Assembly (NCBI RefSeq): GCF_019654975.1
Contig: NZ_BPEW01000006.1
Coordinates: forward strand, 116,361 to 180,360
Direction: 5' to 3'
DNA length: 64,000 nucleotides
DNA from: Shewanella sp. c952
GTDB taxonomy: Bacteria > Pseudomonadota > Gammaproteobacteria > Enterobacterales > Shewanellaceae
Made by a program: the position numbers and the translations under genes. Shown piece by piece: positions 36,043-46,129 of this stretch. The notes under the pieces are model-generated. The model made no database searches. It was not told the origin of the DNA and saw only the letters and a list, made by a program, of their open reading frames with translations. Position 1 is the stretch's first letter; each line of letters starts with the position of its first letter.

Positions 36043-36816
36043 ATGACAATCGAACTTACTCTAGAGTTAATTGCTCTACTATTTTTTGTGGCAATGCTAG
36101 CCGGTTTTATCGACGCAATTGCTGGAGGAGGCGGTCTGTTAACTATTCCGGCCCTTATGTGGGCGGGATTACCACCAACAGCAGCGCTAGCTACCAATAA
36201 GTTACAGGCCTGCGGCGGAAGTTTTTTTGCCAGTATGTATTTCGTTCGTAAAGGCCTCGTTAGCCTGGCAGATATGAAGCTCAGTATTGCCTGCGCGTTT
36301 GTTGGTGCCGCTCTTGGCACTATTGCTGTGCAGATGATAGATACTGCGTTTCTTGAGGTGATGTTGCCGTTTCTTATTCTAGGGATTGGTGCTTACTTTC
36401 TATTCTCAAAGAAAATCAGCGAAGAGGACAAGCATCAAGTACTTACGCCTGCAGTTTTTGCCTTTACAGCGGCGTTAGGCGTTGGTTTTTATGACGGTTT
36501 TTTTGGCCCCGGCACTGGTAGTTTTTTTGCTTTAGCATTTGTGTCACTTGCAGGTTTTGGTTTAGCAAAAGCGACAGCCCATGCCAAGGTACTTAACTTT
36601 TCCACCAATATTGCATCACTAACTTTCTTTGCCATCGGCGGTAAAGTTTTCTGGATGCTTGGCGCAGTCATGCTTGTTGGTCAAGCAATAGGAGCAACAT
36701 TAGGGTCGCGTTTAGTGGTCACTAAAGGTACCAAAATAATCAAGCCATTGGTGGTTGTTATGTCTATTGCCATGAGCGTAAAGCTACTGTCTGATCAATA
36801 TGGAATTTTTTCTTAA
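36043..36816 (+). CDS. TauE/SafE-family membrane permease, second copy
   Basis: Inner-membrane protein of 257 aa, eight predicted helices in two repeats. Hallmarks are MLAGFIDAIAGGGGLLTIPALM at the N-terminus and GVGFYDGFFGPGTGSFFALAF at the start of repeat two. It is the same size as the copy at 15333-16106 and has the same motifs, but the sequences differ clearly. Divergence from a LysR regulator suggests substrate-induced export of a sulfur-containing or other organic anion. The substrate is unknown. Confidence 0.87.
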   Translation: MTIELTLELIALLFFVAMLAGFIDAIAGGGGLLTIPALMWAGLPPTAALATNKLQACGGSFFASMYFVRKGLVSLADMKLSIACAFVGAALGTIAVQMIDTAFLEVMLPFLILGIGAYFLFSKKISEEDKHQVLTPAVFAFTAALGVGFYDGFFGPGTGSFFALAFVSLAGFGLAKATAHAKVLNFSTNIASLTFFAIGGKVFWMLGAVMLVGQAIGATLGSRLVVTKGTKIIKPLVVVMSIAMSVKLLSDQYGIFS

Positions 36817-36949
36817 ATTGTTATATTGCATTGCTGCCCCGTATTAGAAAGCTTTCTACATTAGGGCATTACATTACCGAAGTGGTACGAGTTTTTGACT
36901 AAAGGTGTTTGGCATTCATTGTCGTATTAAATTGCGCTGCAGATAAGTA

Positions 36950-36982
36950 AAACAGAGCTTATATGATCTATAAGCTCTGTTT
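36950..36982. terminator. Terminator between the permease and avtA
   Basis: A perfect 14-bp stem, AAACAGAGCTTATA with TATAAGCTCTGTTT, and a five-base loop lie between convergent genes. The short A- and T-runs at the ends suit both strands. Confidence 0.78.
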
Positions 36983-36988
36983 AGTAAT

Positions 36989-38239
36989 CTATGCTTGTTT
37001 ATACGCCTTAATCACTTCTTCAGCGATTATCGCAATTCCAGCGCGCATTTTGTCTTCATCCTGAACGTAGTTCATCCGCAAACACTGATGTGCGTGTGAC
37101 CAGTCCTCTTTTTGACCAAAGAAGAAATACTCACCAGGAACAATCAATACGCCACGCTCTTTAAGGCGGCGATAAAGTTCCATAGTCGTTATCGGCAGTT
37201 CATCGAACCAGAGCCAGAGAAACATTGCCCCTTCGGGTTTATGTATTTTGAATCGTTTATCAGTAATTGACTGCTGCAGTAATGACAGCGCAAATTCAGA
37301 TTTTTGCTGATAAAAAGGTTTAATAACCGATTCACTTAAGCGCAGTAGATCGCCAGATTCAATCATGTGCTTGGCAATCGCAGGTCCGAAACCTCCAGGT
37401 GCTAGACTGATGATGCCATTAAGGTTGGTCAATGCTTGTGTTATCTTTTCACTCGCTATCACGATGCCGCAGCGAACGCCTGGCAACCCCAATTTTGATA
37501 GGCTCATACATAAGATGGTATTGCTGTTCCAAAAAGGAGTAACCTCCTCAAAAATGATATTTGGAAACGGCGTACCGTAGGCATTGTCGATGATAAGTGG
37601 TATGTCATTATCACGGGCTAATTGATCGAGCTTGGCGACTTCGGCGTCAGTCAGTACATTCCCCGTTGGGTTAGTGGGGCGAGATACACATATTGCTGCC
37701 ACGGAGTCATCAACCTTTAGTTGCTCAAAGTCGACATGGTATTTAAATAGGCGGTTATCGAGTTGCTCAATTTCAGGACGGTAAGAGACAAAGATATCAT
37801 CATCTAAACCCGCATCATTATAGCCAATATATTCAGGTGCTAAAGGCAGTAGAATTTTTTTGTGGCTGCCATCAGTTTGCTTGCCTGCGAGCAGATTAAA
37901 TAAGTAGAAAAATGCACTTTGACTGCCATTAGTGAGACTGATATTTTTTTCGCTGATCTCCCAGCCGTAGGTCTCTTTAAGTAAGTTTGCCAACGCCTTT
38001 AAGAAAGTATTTTTCCCTTGAGGACCATCATAATTACCTAAGGCTGCTACAAGTTCGCCATTTGCTAGCATTTCTGCTGATGCTTGATGAAAGTAATCTT
38101 GCATTGCAGGAATGCTGGCAGGGTTGCCGCCTCCCAGCATAATCGCACCGGGTGTGCGCAGTCCGTCGTTAAGATCTTGCATCAACTGGTTAATGCCGGA
38201 GTTACGATTAAATTTCTCACCAAACTTTGAATACTGCAT
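36989..38239 (-). CDS. avtA: Valine-pyruvate aminotransferase
   Basis: Cytoplasmic fold-type I PLP aminotransferase of 416 aa (E. coli AvtA 417), exchanging amino groups between valine or alanine and their keto acids. The N-terminal SKFGEKFNRNSGINQLMQDL and MLGGGNPA are diagnostic of AvtA. The catalytic lysine sits in CMSLSKLGLPGVRCG near residue 248, preceded by the DNAYG aspartate near 218. A C-terminal RMNYV carries the substrate arginine. The gene is monocistronic. Confidence 0.92.
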   Translation of the reverse strand: MQYSKFGEKFNRNSGINQLMQDLNDGLRTPGAIMLGGGNPASIPAMQDYFHQASAEMLANGELVAALGNYDGPQGKNTFLKALANLLKETYGWEISEKNISLTNGSQSAFFYLFNLLAGKQTDGSHKKILLPLAPEYIGYNDAGLDDDIFVSYRPEIEQLDNRLFKYHVDFEQLKVDDSVAAICVSRPTNPTGNVLTDAEVAKLDQLARDNDIPLIIDNAYGTPFPNIIFEEVTPFWNSNTILCMSLSKLGLPGVRCGIVIASEKITQALTNLNGIISLAPGGFGPAIAKHMIESGDLLRLSESVIKPFYQQKSEFALSLLQQSITDKRFKIHKPEGAMFLWLWFDELPITTMELYRRLKERGVLIVPGEYFFFGQKEDWSHAHQCLRMNYVQDEDKMRAGIAIIAEEVIKAYKQA

Positions 38240-38735
38240 GAAAACGATACCTGAAAATGACGAAAGGGTTTATCTGAGCCTGTAGTAACAATATTCACCG
38301 ACAAACGCACTGATTTTTTTATTTAATAGTGACTAATTTGCAATGGGTCATGTTTTGTAGGATAAATCGTAAATTATTTGTCCACATTACAGTATTAGCC
38401 ATTAAAGCGGTCAATGTTAGTCGTTAAGCTTGATTGTCTTACCTGAGCTGACTTTGTTTACCACTTTAATTTGCAGATTCTAATCGTGGAGTACACTGTG
38501 AATGGCATAATCTGCCCCAGAGCAAGTTCATCATTGCACTTTTTTCTGCAGTCGGCATCTCCATTTCTAAGGCAATTCTTCTTTGTTGCTAACTCTATAA
38601 CCACATATTTTTACTCTTGTTGGTACAACCTGTCACTATGGCGGACCATTCTCCAAGCAGGATGGTTGAACTTATTAATGCCAAAGCGCAATAAAAGTGC
38701 AGAGTAAGCGACAAGTCGATAATTCTGAGTAGCAC
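38240..38735. other. Gene-free region upstream of avtA
   Basis: These 496 bp contain the avtA promoter at the left end and the 3' flank of the sensor kinase gene at the right. One plus-strand frame of 78 codons (38471-38707) is open, but it has no ribosome binding site and an unlikely composition. I see no RNA motif or strong repeat. Confidence 0.5.
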
Positions 38736-40124
38736 TCAATCCTGAAATGTAATTTGAACAGCGAGCCCTGGCTTATTATCCAACAACTCAATGGTGCCAC
38801 TATGCAGTTGTATTATGGCTTTTACTAAGGTTAAACCGAGGCCAAAACCAGCTACTCCACGGCTTTTTTCAATGCGATATAACCGCTGAAAGACTTTCTC
38901 TTTTTCGCTATCGCTGATCCCAGGGCCATTATCGCTAATGATAAATCCGTTAGGCGTCAATCTCGCTTCAATTTGTGCATTAACACCTGCATATTTACTG
39001 GCGTTTTCTAATAGATTGTATATGGCACGAAACAGTAAAGTGGCATCACCTTGGATTGATAAAGGAGACGGTAGCTGCAGAGTCACAAGTTGTTGCTTCT
39101 CTTCAGCAAGAGGCTCGATTAAGTCGACTGCGTCGATGATGACTTGTTGTAAATCAACTGTAGCGAAATTTTGGCTATTGTCCTCGCGTTGCTGCTGCAA
39201 TCGAGTAAGTTCTAACATTGAACTAAAGGTGAACAATACCCCATCAAGTTTACTTTGCATCGATTCCAATGATTCAGTCGGCAGGTTTTTAAGCTGCTTA
39301 TCCAATATTTCTGATTCAATTTGTTGCCTTAAATGGCTAAGGGGGGTACGTAAATCATGGGCTATAGCATCAGTTATACCCGCTATAGTTTCAAAAGAAT
39401 GCTGCAATTGGTTAAGCATAGTATTGATATGTAATGCCATGTGATCGTATTCATCATTCTGCTTTGATACCGCAACCCGCGCGCTAAGATGACCTGCTTC
39501 AACTTGCAACGCCACTTGGTTAAAACCATTGATACGTTTTAACACTCGTATGGAGAATACCAAGCCTGTTATTAGGCCTAACAAGATTGCCAAACACAAA
39601 GCTATCGCAGACGCGCTAATGAATTGTGCTTTAAGCTCATATAATGATTCATCATCGACCGCGACAATGAGCTTTCCAGAGCCTAAAGGCTGTGCACAAC
39701 CAGAAACCAGTCTAATTTCATCGTATTGATCTAACCAAATAGGGAAGCGGCCCAGGCTTGGGCATTGAGGTAATGCAGGGGCTTCACTCAATCTACCAAT
39801 AGATTGTTGTTTAGTTTGATAGCTTAAGATGTATTGCCTTGAACTTTGAGCTTGTAGTTCAAATTGTTCAATAAATTGTGCAGTCGTCAATTGCTCAGCA
39901 AGTAATGATTGTTGAGCAATAATATTTGTCATTTGTAATTGTTGTTGGCGGTTCATTTGACCAATGCTTAATTGGTACAGTACAACAAGCAATATGGCGA
40001 CTACTGATAGTAATAAGCCTGTATATAAACGGGTTAAACGCCATACTGAGTGAGCTGATTTAACCCTGTTCCACCATACGGTAACCAACACCACGTACTG
40101 TTTCAAGAAGGGAGGGAAGACCAT
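38736..40124 (-). CDS. Two-component sensor histidine kinase
   Basis: Inner-membrane HisKA kinase of 462 aa. Two membrane helices (about 30-52 and 172-195) bracket a periplasmic sensor domain, followed by HAMP (about 195-250), a HisKA dimerisation helix with the phosphorylated histidine in AIAHDLRTPLSHL near residue 263, and HATPase_c with LLENASKYAG (N box), ISDNGPGIS (G1) and GFGLGLTL (G2). The ATG at 40124 has AAGG nine bases upstream and overlaps the regulator gene by about 65 bp, an unusually deep overlap. The signal is unknown. Confidence 0.88.
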   Translation of the reverse strand: MVFPPFLKQYVVLVTVWWNRVKSAHSVWRLTRLYTGLLLSVVAILLVVLYQLSIGQMNRQQQLQMTNIIAQQSLLAEQLTTAQFIEQFELQAQSSRQYILSYQTKQQSIGRLSEAPALPQCPSLGRFPIWLDQYDEIRLVSGCAQPLGSGKLIVAVDDESLYELKAQFISASAIALCLAILLGLITGLVFSIRVLKRINGFNQVALQVEAGHLSARVAVSKQNDEYDHMALHINTMLNQLQHSFETIAGITDAIAHDLRTPLSHLRQQIESEILDKQLKNLPTESLESMQSKLDGVLFTFSSMLELTRLQQQREDNSQNFATVDLQQVIIDAVDLIEPLAEEKQQLVTLQLPSPLSIQGDATLLFRAIYNLLENASKYAGVNAQIEARLTPNGFIISDNGPGISDSEKEKVFQRLYRIEKSRGVAGFGLGLTLVKAIIQLHSGTIELLDNKPGLAVQITFQD

Positions 40125-40743
40125 CAAATTCTACCTTTTTTCGTAACCTTGCCATATGCACATCAATCACATTAGTTTGTGGATCAAACTGATAATCCCA
40201 AACGGCTTCAAACAGTAATGAGCGAGACACAACTTGTCCGCTATGCTCCATTAAATAACGTAGTAGCTTAAACTCTTTCGGCTGAAGAATGACTTCATTT
40301 GTTCCTCTGAATACTTTTCGAGACAGAAGCTCCATCTTTAGATCCGCGACCTGCAAAACGTTGGTTTGTTTGTCACTATTCGACCCTTTACGGTGAATCA
40401 ATATCTCAATACGCACTAGCAATTCAGAAAGAGCAAAAGGTTTGATCAAGTAGTCATCACTGCCCTCGCGCAGTCCTTTTACTCTTTCAGAAACGCTGTC
40501 TAAAGCACTTAGAATTAAAACGGGAGTTTGCTTGCCCGCATTTCTTAACGTGGTTAATACCGTTAAACCGTCTAGTTTAGGTAGCATCCGATCGAGTAAA
40601 ATTAATTGGTAGTCGCCTTCAAGGGCTAAAAATAAACCATCTTGGCCATTTTCAGCCAAATCAACTTCATAACCCTGCTCTTTAAGGGCTTTTTGTAAGT
40701 ATTGCCGAGTTGTTAGGTTATCTTCAATAACAAGAATTCGCAA
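40060..40743 (-). CDS. OmpR-family response regulator
   Basis: DNA-binding regulator of 227 aa. The receiver domain (1-115) has the acidic pair VIEDN, the phosphoacceptor aspartate in LILLDRMLPKLDG near residue 51 and the conserved lysine in YLIKPF near 102. The OmpR/PhoB winged helix covers about 130-225 (QPKEFKLLRYLMEHSGQVVSRSLL, VIDVHMARLRKKV). It starts at TTG with AGGAG upstream. It sits between the PepSY gene and its kinase. Confidence 0.93.
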   Translation of the reverse strand: MRILVIEDNLTTRQYLQKALKEQGYEVDLAENGQDGLFLALEGDYQLILLDRMLPKLDGLTVLTTLRNAGKQTPVLILSALDSVSERVKGLREGSDDYLIKPFALSELLVRIEILIHRKGSNSDKQTNVLQVADLKMELLSRKVFRGTNEVILQPKEFKLLRYLMEHSGQVVSRSLLFEAVWDYQFDPQTNVIDVHMARLRKKVEFDGLPSLLETVRGVGYRMVEQG

Positions 40744-40788
40744 AAATACTCCTAAGGGGAGTCTATCTCCCCCATAAAATAGACTGAA

Positions 40789-41328
40789 TTAGCGCTTCAT
40801 GACAGGTATAACTTTACCTGTTGTGACATCTACAATGACGCGTGTTAGGCCTTGTTCACCCATTAATTTAAATTTATAGAAAGTAATGCCTTTTTTATTT
40901 TCTAACTCAAATTCAATGATATCAGCAGTGTATTTTAGTTTTAATTGGGCAATGGTTGCGCTTAAGTTAAAGTTTGATGCTTGTAATTCTTGTAGCGCTA
41001 AAAGATCCTCATCATCTAATCGACTTAAACCATTTTTAGTCTTGTGTTTTAGCACTGCACCATCAGTGAGGCTTATTTCAATTTTATGTTTTTCTTCCGC
41101 TTTAAGGTTAACGGCTTCAATTTCGTAGGTCGCTTGATTATTATGATCATCAATTTCAAATTCGACTATGTGTTTAGCATAATCTGCAGTGACCTTATCG
41201 ACAGCCTGCTCTAAGCTAAAATTCGCTCGTTGTAATGCCAATGTTGCTAAAGCATCGTCTTCTTTATCGGCAAAGGCTGCGAGTGGTGTGAAAGCCAATG
41301 CAATACAGATTAATTTAGTACATTTCAT
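40789..41328 (-). CDS. PepSY-domain periplasmic protein
   Basis: Exported protein of 179 aa: a signal peptide (residues 1-20, ending AAFA) and two PepSY repeats, about 25-98 and 107-178. Both have the pattern hydrophobic-x-Q-A followed by a YEIEAV or YKFKLM strand. It is first in a PepSY-regulator-kinase operon, with a 45-bp gap. PepSY proteins next to two-component systems are thought to modulate peptidases or metal/redox sensing; that is inference here. Confidence 0.85.
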   Translation of the reverse strand: MKCTKLICIALAFTPLAAFADKEDDALATLALQRANFSLEQAVDKVTADYAKHIVEFEIDDHNNQATYEIEAVNLKAEEKHKIEISLTDGAVLKHKTKNGLSRLDDEDLLALQELQASNFNLSATIAQLKLKYTADIIEFELENKKGITFYKFKLMGEQGLTRVIVDVTTGKVIPVMKR

Positions 41329-41624
41329 TTTGTTATCCTAATGAGTTGTTTGCTGAGAACTGAATTGTACGTTGTGCTCCTTGCACCAACGTGGATGATT
41401 CATTACAAAAAGTTAATGCTAGAAACAGGAGTAAATGCCCCCAATTTCCCTATAGGCGTCATTGGGTTTTCTTAAGTGCTAAAGTAAGATCTAATAGAAG
41501 CATACTGGTCTAAAGCCCTTTCAACAATATAAGCAACCAAGGTGGGCAATCACACTTGTATAGCAAAGAGGCTTTTCTTACTATAGAAGCCTCTCTCATC
41601 TCCTTCATTTATAAACGAGAATGC

Positions 41625-42767
41625 ATGAAATTCATCCACACTTCTGACTGGCATATTGGCAGACAATTACATAATCAGTCGCTACTCGACGATCAACGAC
41701 ATGTCTTGCTGCAAATTATCGAAATGGCAAAAGAGAAAGATGTCGATGCGCTGATCATTGCTGGTGATATATATGACCGCTCAGTGCCACCAGCAAATGC
41801 GGTGGCATTGCTTAATGAAGTGTTAAACACCTTGGTTAATGAGCTTAAAATATCAGTCATTATGATAGCTGGTAATCATGATGGCCATGAGCGTTTAGGT
41901 TTTGCTTCAAGGCAGATGCAAGAAAGTGGACTGCATATTGTGGGGCCTTTAAGCGCTTCTTTAAATCCTATAAAGCTGAAAGGAAAGCAGGGCTGTGCCA
42001 TGTTTTATCCGCTTCCTTATGCTGATCCTGCCATGGTGCGGCATGTGTTTGAGTGTGAAGTCAGCACCCATGAAGAGGCGATGAAAAAACTGCTTGAACA
42101 AGTGACAGAACATGATGCTAAAGAGTTACCAAAAGTGGTGATCAGCCACTGCTTTTTAGATGGTGGCACTGAGTCTGATTCAGAAAGGCCAATAAGCATC
42201 GGCGGCGCAGATAAAATATCACCAAGTCTATTTTCTGATTATCAATATACAGCCTTAGGGCATTTGCATGGTCCTCAATATAAAGGCAGTGAGCAGATCC
42301 GATATTCTGGCTCGCCGTTGAAATATTCTTTTAGTGAACAAAATCAGAAAAAGTCAGTCACGCTGGTTGAATTTGACTCAACTGGCACAGCAGATATTAG
42401 CCTGCTGCCTTTAAGCGCCATGCGGGATGTTCGCATCGTTGGAGGACTGTTATCGGATATCCTACTCGCAGGTCAAACTGACCCGAACAGAGATGATTAC
42501 CTAATGGTGCGCCTGCTAGATAAAAGCGCCATTCTCGACGCGATGGGTAAACTACGCGCGGTGTACCCCAATGTACTGCACCTTGAACGAACTGGACTAA
42601 TGGCACAAAACCAGCAACTTGATATTGGCAAAGAGCATATCAAAAAAGGTGAACTGGATATGTTCAGTGACTTCTTCTCTCAAGTATATGGTGAGTCGTT
42701 AACTGAGGAGCAACACAGTGCCATTGTCGACACTATTGATTCCCTGCATAAGGGAGAGCAAGCGTGA
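41625..42767 (+). CDS. sbcD: Exonuclease SbcCD subunit D
   Basis: Metallophosphoesterase nuclease subunit (bacterial Mre11) of 380 aa. Metal-binding motifs in order: MKFIHTSDWHIGR (residues 1-13), IIAGDIYDRSVPP near 47, AGNHDGHERL near 82, and HGP at GHLHGPQ near 208. With SbcC it opens hairpins and protein-blocked DNA ends. The ATG at 41625 starts the universal first motif; an upstream start would add 23 non-conserved residues. It overlaps sbcC by four bases. Confidence 0.95.
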   Translation: MKFIHTSDWHIGRQLHNQSLLDDQRHVLLQIIEMAKEKDVDALIIAGDIYDRSVPPANAVALLNEVLNTLVNELKISVIMIAGNHDGHERLGFASRQMQESGLHIVGPLSASLNPIKLKGKQGCAMFYPLPYADPAMVRHVFECEVSTHEEAMKKLLEQVTEHDAKELPKVVISHCFLDGGTESDSERPISIGGADKISPSLFSDYQYTALGHLHGPQYKGSEQIRYSGSPLKYSFSEQNQKKSVTLVEFDSTGTADISLLPLSAMRDVRIVGGLLSDILLAGQTDPNRDDYLMVRLLDKSAILDAMGKLRAVYPNVLHLERTGLMAQNQQLDIGKEHIKKGELDMFSDFFSQVYGESLTEEQHSAIVDTIDSLHKGEQA

Positions 42768-45700
42768 GACCTATTAATTTAACAATGTCTGCATTTGGGC
42801 CGTTTAGTGGCCAGCAAGTGACAGATTTTGAAGCACTCGGCAGCCATCCACTGTTTTTGATTAATGGTCCGACGGGTGCGGGTAAGACAACACTGCTCGA
42901 TGCAATCTGTTTTGCGCTATACGGTAAAACAACCGGTGATGAGCGTGAGGGCAGCCAGATGCGCTGCGATAATGCCAATGATGATTTGCTGACAGAGGTC
43001 ACTTTTACGTTTGCATTGGCTGACAATCAATATCGTATTCGCCGGGTACCAGAGCAACAGCGAGCGAAGAAAAGTGGCGATGGCTATACGGTACAAAAGC
43101 CTGAAGCGCAGCTTTATAAGCTGGATGCAGATGGCAAAGAGCATCTACTGGTACCGAGTAAAGTGTCTGAAGCCACAGCAGAAATTGAGCAACTGACCGG
43201 ACTCGATGCCGATCAATTTCGGCAAGTAATGGTGTTACCTCAAGGTAAATTTAGAGAGCTGCTAATGGCTGACTCTAAAGATCGAGAGAAAATATTTAGC
43301 CAGTTATTCCAGACGCAAATTTATCGCAAAATAGAAGACAAGCTTAAGTTTAAGGCTGCAGCAATAAAAGGCGCTGTGCGGGATCACCGTAATAAACGAG
43401 ACGGTATGTTGCACAATATCGCAGTGGAGTCAGATGAAGCGCTGTCAAACGAGCTTAATAACCTTGAGCCACAACTTGCAGTGGCAGCCGAACAAAAGGA
43501 AACCGCCAAGCTGGCTTTGATTGAGGTTAATAAGCAGTTTGAAATGGCTAAACTACTGCTAAGTGATTTTGAACATTTAAATAAACTTAAGCAAGTTGCT
43601 GCTGAATTAGCCACGCGTAAAGAGACAGTGGATCTGCAGCAATCGAGTCTAGACGCTGGTCAAAAGGCACTGCTGCTTAAACCCGTGCTTGATATGTCTT
43701 TAGCACGCGATACCGAAGCATCGCAAGCTCAGCATGTGGTAGTGCAGGCGCAATTAACTAAACAGCAAGCAGAGCGCGTATTAGCGCTCAGCTTAACTCA
43801 ATTTAATAGTTTGTCGGAACTAGAGCTACAGCTACAACAAACTCAAAATGAGCAACAGCAGCTAGCTCAACTAGTACCTCAGCTTCAGGGGCTCGATAGT
43901 GCGCAAAATGCCTTGGCTCTCGCAACCACTCAGCGCGAGCAGGCAAAACAAAAAGGAGTTAACGCTAAAGCGGCGCTTGATGCGTTATTAGCCGAAAGAC
44001 AAACGGCGCAGCAACAACTACCGCAATTGGAATTAGTCGCTGCAGATTTGGTGAATGCTCAACAAGCACTTAGTGGGCACACTGAACTAATGGAACGCTT
44101 TGTTCATTGGCAAAAAGCCAAGTCTGAAGTAGAGATCACGCAGACTGCTTTGCTAGCCGCAAAAGCGCAAGGTCAGCAGTGTAGGCAGCTATTTACACAA
44201 TCGCAGACTCAGCATCAAACATTAAAGTTAGTTTGGCACCGCGGGCAGGCAGCGATATTAGCCCAACAGTTAAGTTCTGGTCAGCCGTGCCCTGTTTGCG
44301 GCAGTGCTGAGCATCCTAACCTTGCTCAAAGTGAGCAGCAATTGCCGACTGAAGAGCAGCTGCAACAAGCTCAATATGCGGAGGAACAAGCTGCGGAGGC
44401 TCTCACTCAAGCTAGAGCTAAATACTCAGGCCTCAGTACTAAACTGCAAGAGCAAATAAAAGTTGCTGATGAGCTGAAGCAAAGAATTGAACAGACCGTC
44501 GCTGATAGTGCTGTGATATCTGCTGAGCATCTTAGCGAACAACAACAAGCGTTTAAAAAGCAGGTTGAGAGCGGAAGCCATGCAACACAGCATCTAGCAA
44601 CATTAAGAGAGCAGCTGCAAACTTGGCAAGTTAAGGAGCAGGCGCTGCGAGTTGCACTTGATGCTGAGCGCGAGATTTACCAAGGGGTACAGACACAAGT
44701 TGCCACATTGCAGGGGCAATTAGAGCAGCTTTTAGCGGCTATTCCAGAGCAATATCGCACTGTCGATTCGCTGAATAGCGCAATAGCTAAATCTAATGAA
44801 CGGTTTAGCCAGCAACATAAAACCATAAACGCTATTCGTCAATCTCACACTCATTCGCTGGAGCAAGATGCATCAGCCAAAGCAGCGCTGGCAAGTGCTG
44901 AGGTCAATCTGCAACAAGCGACTGAACTTGCTGATAAAGCGCTGCAAGCGCTGAATGAACAGCTTATATCATCGGGCTTTAGTGAGCTAGAGGCATTAAT
45001 GCAAGCACTGCTGCCGGAAGCGCAGCTACAGCAACTCGCTGCCGAGATAAATCAATATCAACAAGATTGTGTAGCCAACCAAGCTAATTTGGCGCAGTTA
45101 CATGAAAAACTGCAGCAACAATCTAAACCTGAATTGGACAATATTGCTGCTCAAATGAGCCAATTGCAAACAGAACAACAGCAAGCCGAGCAGGGGTGGC
45201 AAGCGTTGCAAGGGCGCGTTACTCAGCTAACACAAGCTCAAAAACAGCTCAACGATGCTGACTCTCAAGCTAAACAGTTAGAAGATGAGTATGCCATTGT
45301 TGGCACTCTGGCTGATGTAGCTAACGGGCAAACTGGCAATAAAGTGAGTTTACAGCGTTTTGTATTGAGCGTATTACTCGACGATGTATTACTTGAAGCG
45401 AGTGAGCGCCTGCAGTTGATGAGTAAGGGACGTTACCGTTTAATCCGCAAAGAAGAGCGTGCCAAAGGTAATAAAGCATCAGGGCTGGAGCTTGAAGTGG
45501 AAGATGCTTACACCTCAAAGGTAAGGCCTGTGGCGACACTCAGCGGCGGTGAAAGCTTTATGGCTGCACTGTCTATGGCATTGGGGTTATCTGATGTGGT
45601 GCAGGCTTATGCTGGTGGTATTAAGCTTGATACCCTATTTATTGATGAAGGTTTTGGCAGTTTAGATCAAGACTCGCTCGACTTGGCCGTTCGCACCTTA

Positions 45701-45832
45701 ATGGATCTGCAATCAGCTGGGCGCATGATAGGTGTTATCTCTCATGTTTCTGAAATGAAAGAGCAGATTGGCACCCGTATCGATATCAACAAGAGTGCCG
45801 TTGGTAGCGAAATTTCTATTGTTCTGCCTTAA
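42764..45832 (+). CDS. sbcC: Exonuclease SbcCD subunit C
   Basis: SMC-like ATPase (bacterial Rad50) of 1022 aa, slightly shorter than E. coli SbcC (1048). Walker A GPTGAGKTTLLD is near residue 33. Two long coiled-coil arms rich in Q, A and L flank a zinc-hook CPVC near residue 508. The ABC signature LSGGESFMAALSMA lies near 925 and Walker B LDTLFIDEGFGSLD near 960. The GTG start overlaps the sbcD stop (GTGA). It ends at an intrinsic terminator. Confidence 0.95.
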   Translation: MRPINLTMSAFGPFSGQQVTDFEALGSHPLFLINGPTGAGKTTLLDAICFALYGKTTGDEREGSQMRCDNANDDLLTEVTFTFALADNQYRIRRVPEQQRAKKSGDGYTVQKPEAQLYKLDADGKEHLLVPSKVSEATAEIEQLTGLDADQFRQVMVLPQGKFRELLMADSKDREKIFSQLFQTQIYRKIEDKLKFKAAAIKGAVRDHRNKRDGMLHNIAVESDEALSNELNNLEPQLAVAAEQKETAKLALIEVNKQFEMAKLLLSDFEHLNKLKQVAAELATRKETVDLQQSSLDAGQKALLLKPVLDMSLARDTEASQAQHVVVQAQLTKQQAERVLALSLTQFNSLSELELQLQQTQNEQQQLAQLVPQLQGLDSAQNALALATTQREQAKQKGVNAKAALDALLAERQTAQQQLPQLELVAADLVNAQQALSGHTELMERFVHWQKAKSEVEITQTALLAAKAQGQQCRQLFTQSQTQHQTLKLVWHRGQAAILAQQLSSGQPCPVCGSAEHPNLAQSEQQLPTEEQLQQAQYAEEQAAEALTQARAKYSGLSTKLQEQIKVADELKQRIEQTVADSAVISAEHLSEQQQAFKKQVESGSHATQHLATLREQLQTWQVKEQALRVALDAEREIYQGVQTQVATLQGQLEQLLAAIPEQYRTVDSLNSAIAKSNERFSQQHKTINAIRQSHTHSLEQDASAKAALASAEVNLQQATELADKALQALNEQLISSGFSELEALMQALLPEAQLQQLAAEINQYQQDCVANQANLAQLHEKLQQQSKPELDNIAAQMSQLQTEQQQAEQGWQALQGRVTQLTQAQKQLNDADSQAKQLEDEYAIVGTLADVANGQTGNKVSLQRFVLSVLLDDVLLEASERLQLMSKGRYRLIRKEERAKGNKASGLELEVEDAYTSKVRPVATLSGGESFMAALSMALGLSDVVQAYAGGIKLDTLFIDEGFGSLDQDSLDLAVRTLMDLQSAGRMIGVISHVSEMKEQIGTRIDINKSAVGSEISIVLP

Positions 45833-45875
45833 AGTGATAGTGCTTGCCGTTAGAAACCCGCTTTAAGATTTTAAC

Positions 45876-45907
45876 AAGGCCTAAATATTCGATTTAGGCC
45901 TTTTTTG
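45876..45907 (+). terminator. Intrinsic terminator of sbcDC
   Basis: AAGGCCTAAAT pairs with ATTTAGGCCTT across ATTCG, followed by a T-run. Confidence 0.92.
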
Positions 45908-46129
45908 TATCGATTAAGAATCTATATTGACACTTTATTTCATGTCAATTCATCTGTTTGCAGGATTATGACTGATGAATTTCAGGTTAAACATGCAATA
46001 AAATTGCTGTTTTGTGCGCTGAAAGAGTTTTTTACAGGGAGATTATTTGGTATAAATTGGCGCTAGCCTTCATTAATAGGGGGCATTCGGCGTGAATGAA
46101 ACAAATAATAATTCAAGGTTGGACTTAGG

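Noticed and set aside
38471..38707. Plus-strand frame of 78 codons in the avtA-kinase gap
   Set aside because: No ribosome binding site, strange composition rich in F, S and W, and no sign of conservation that I can see.
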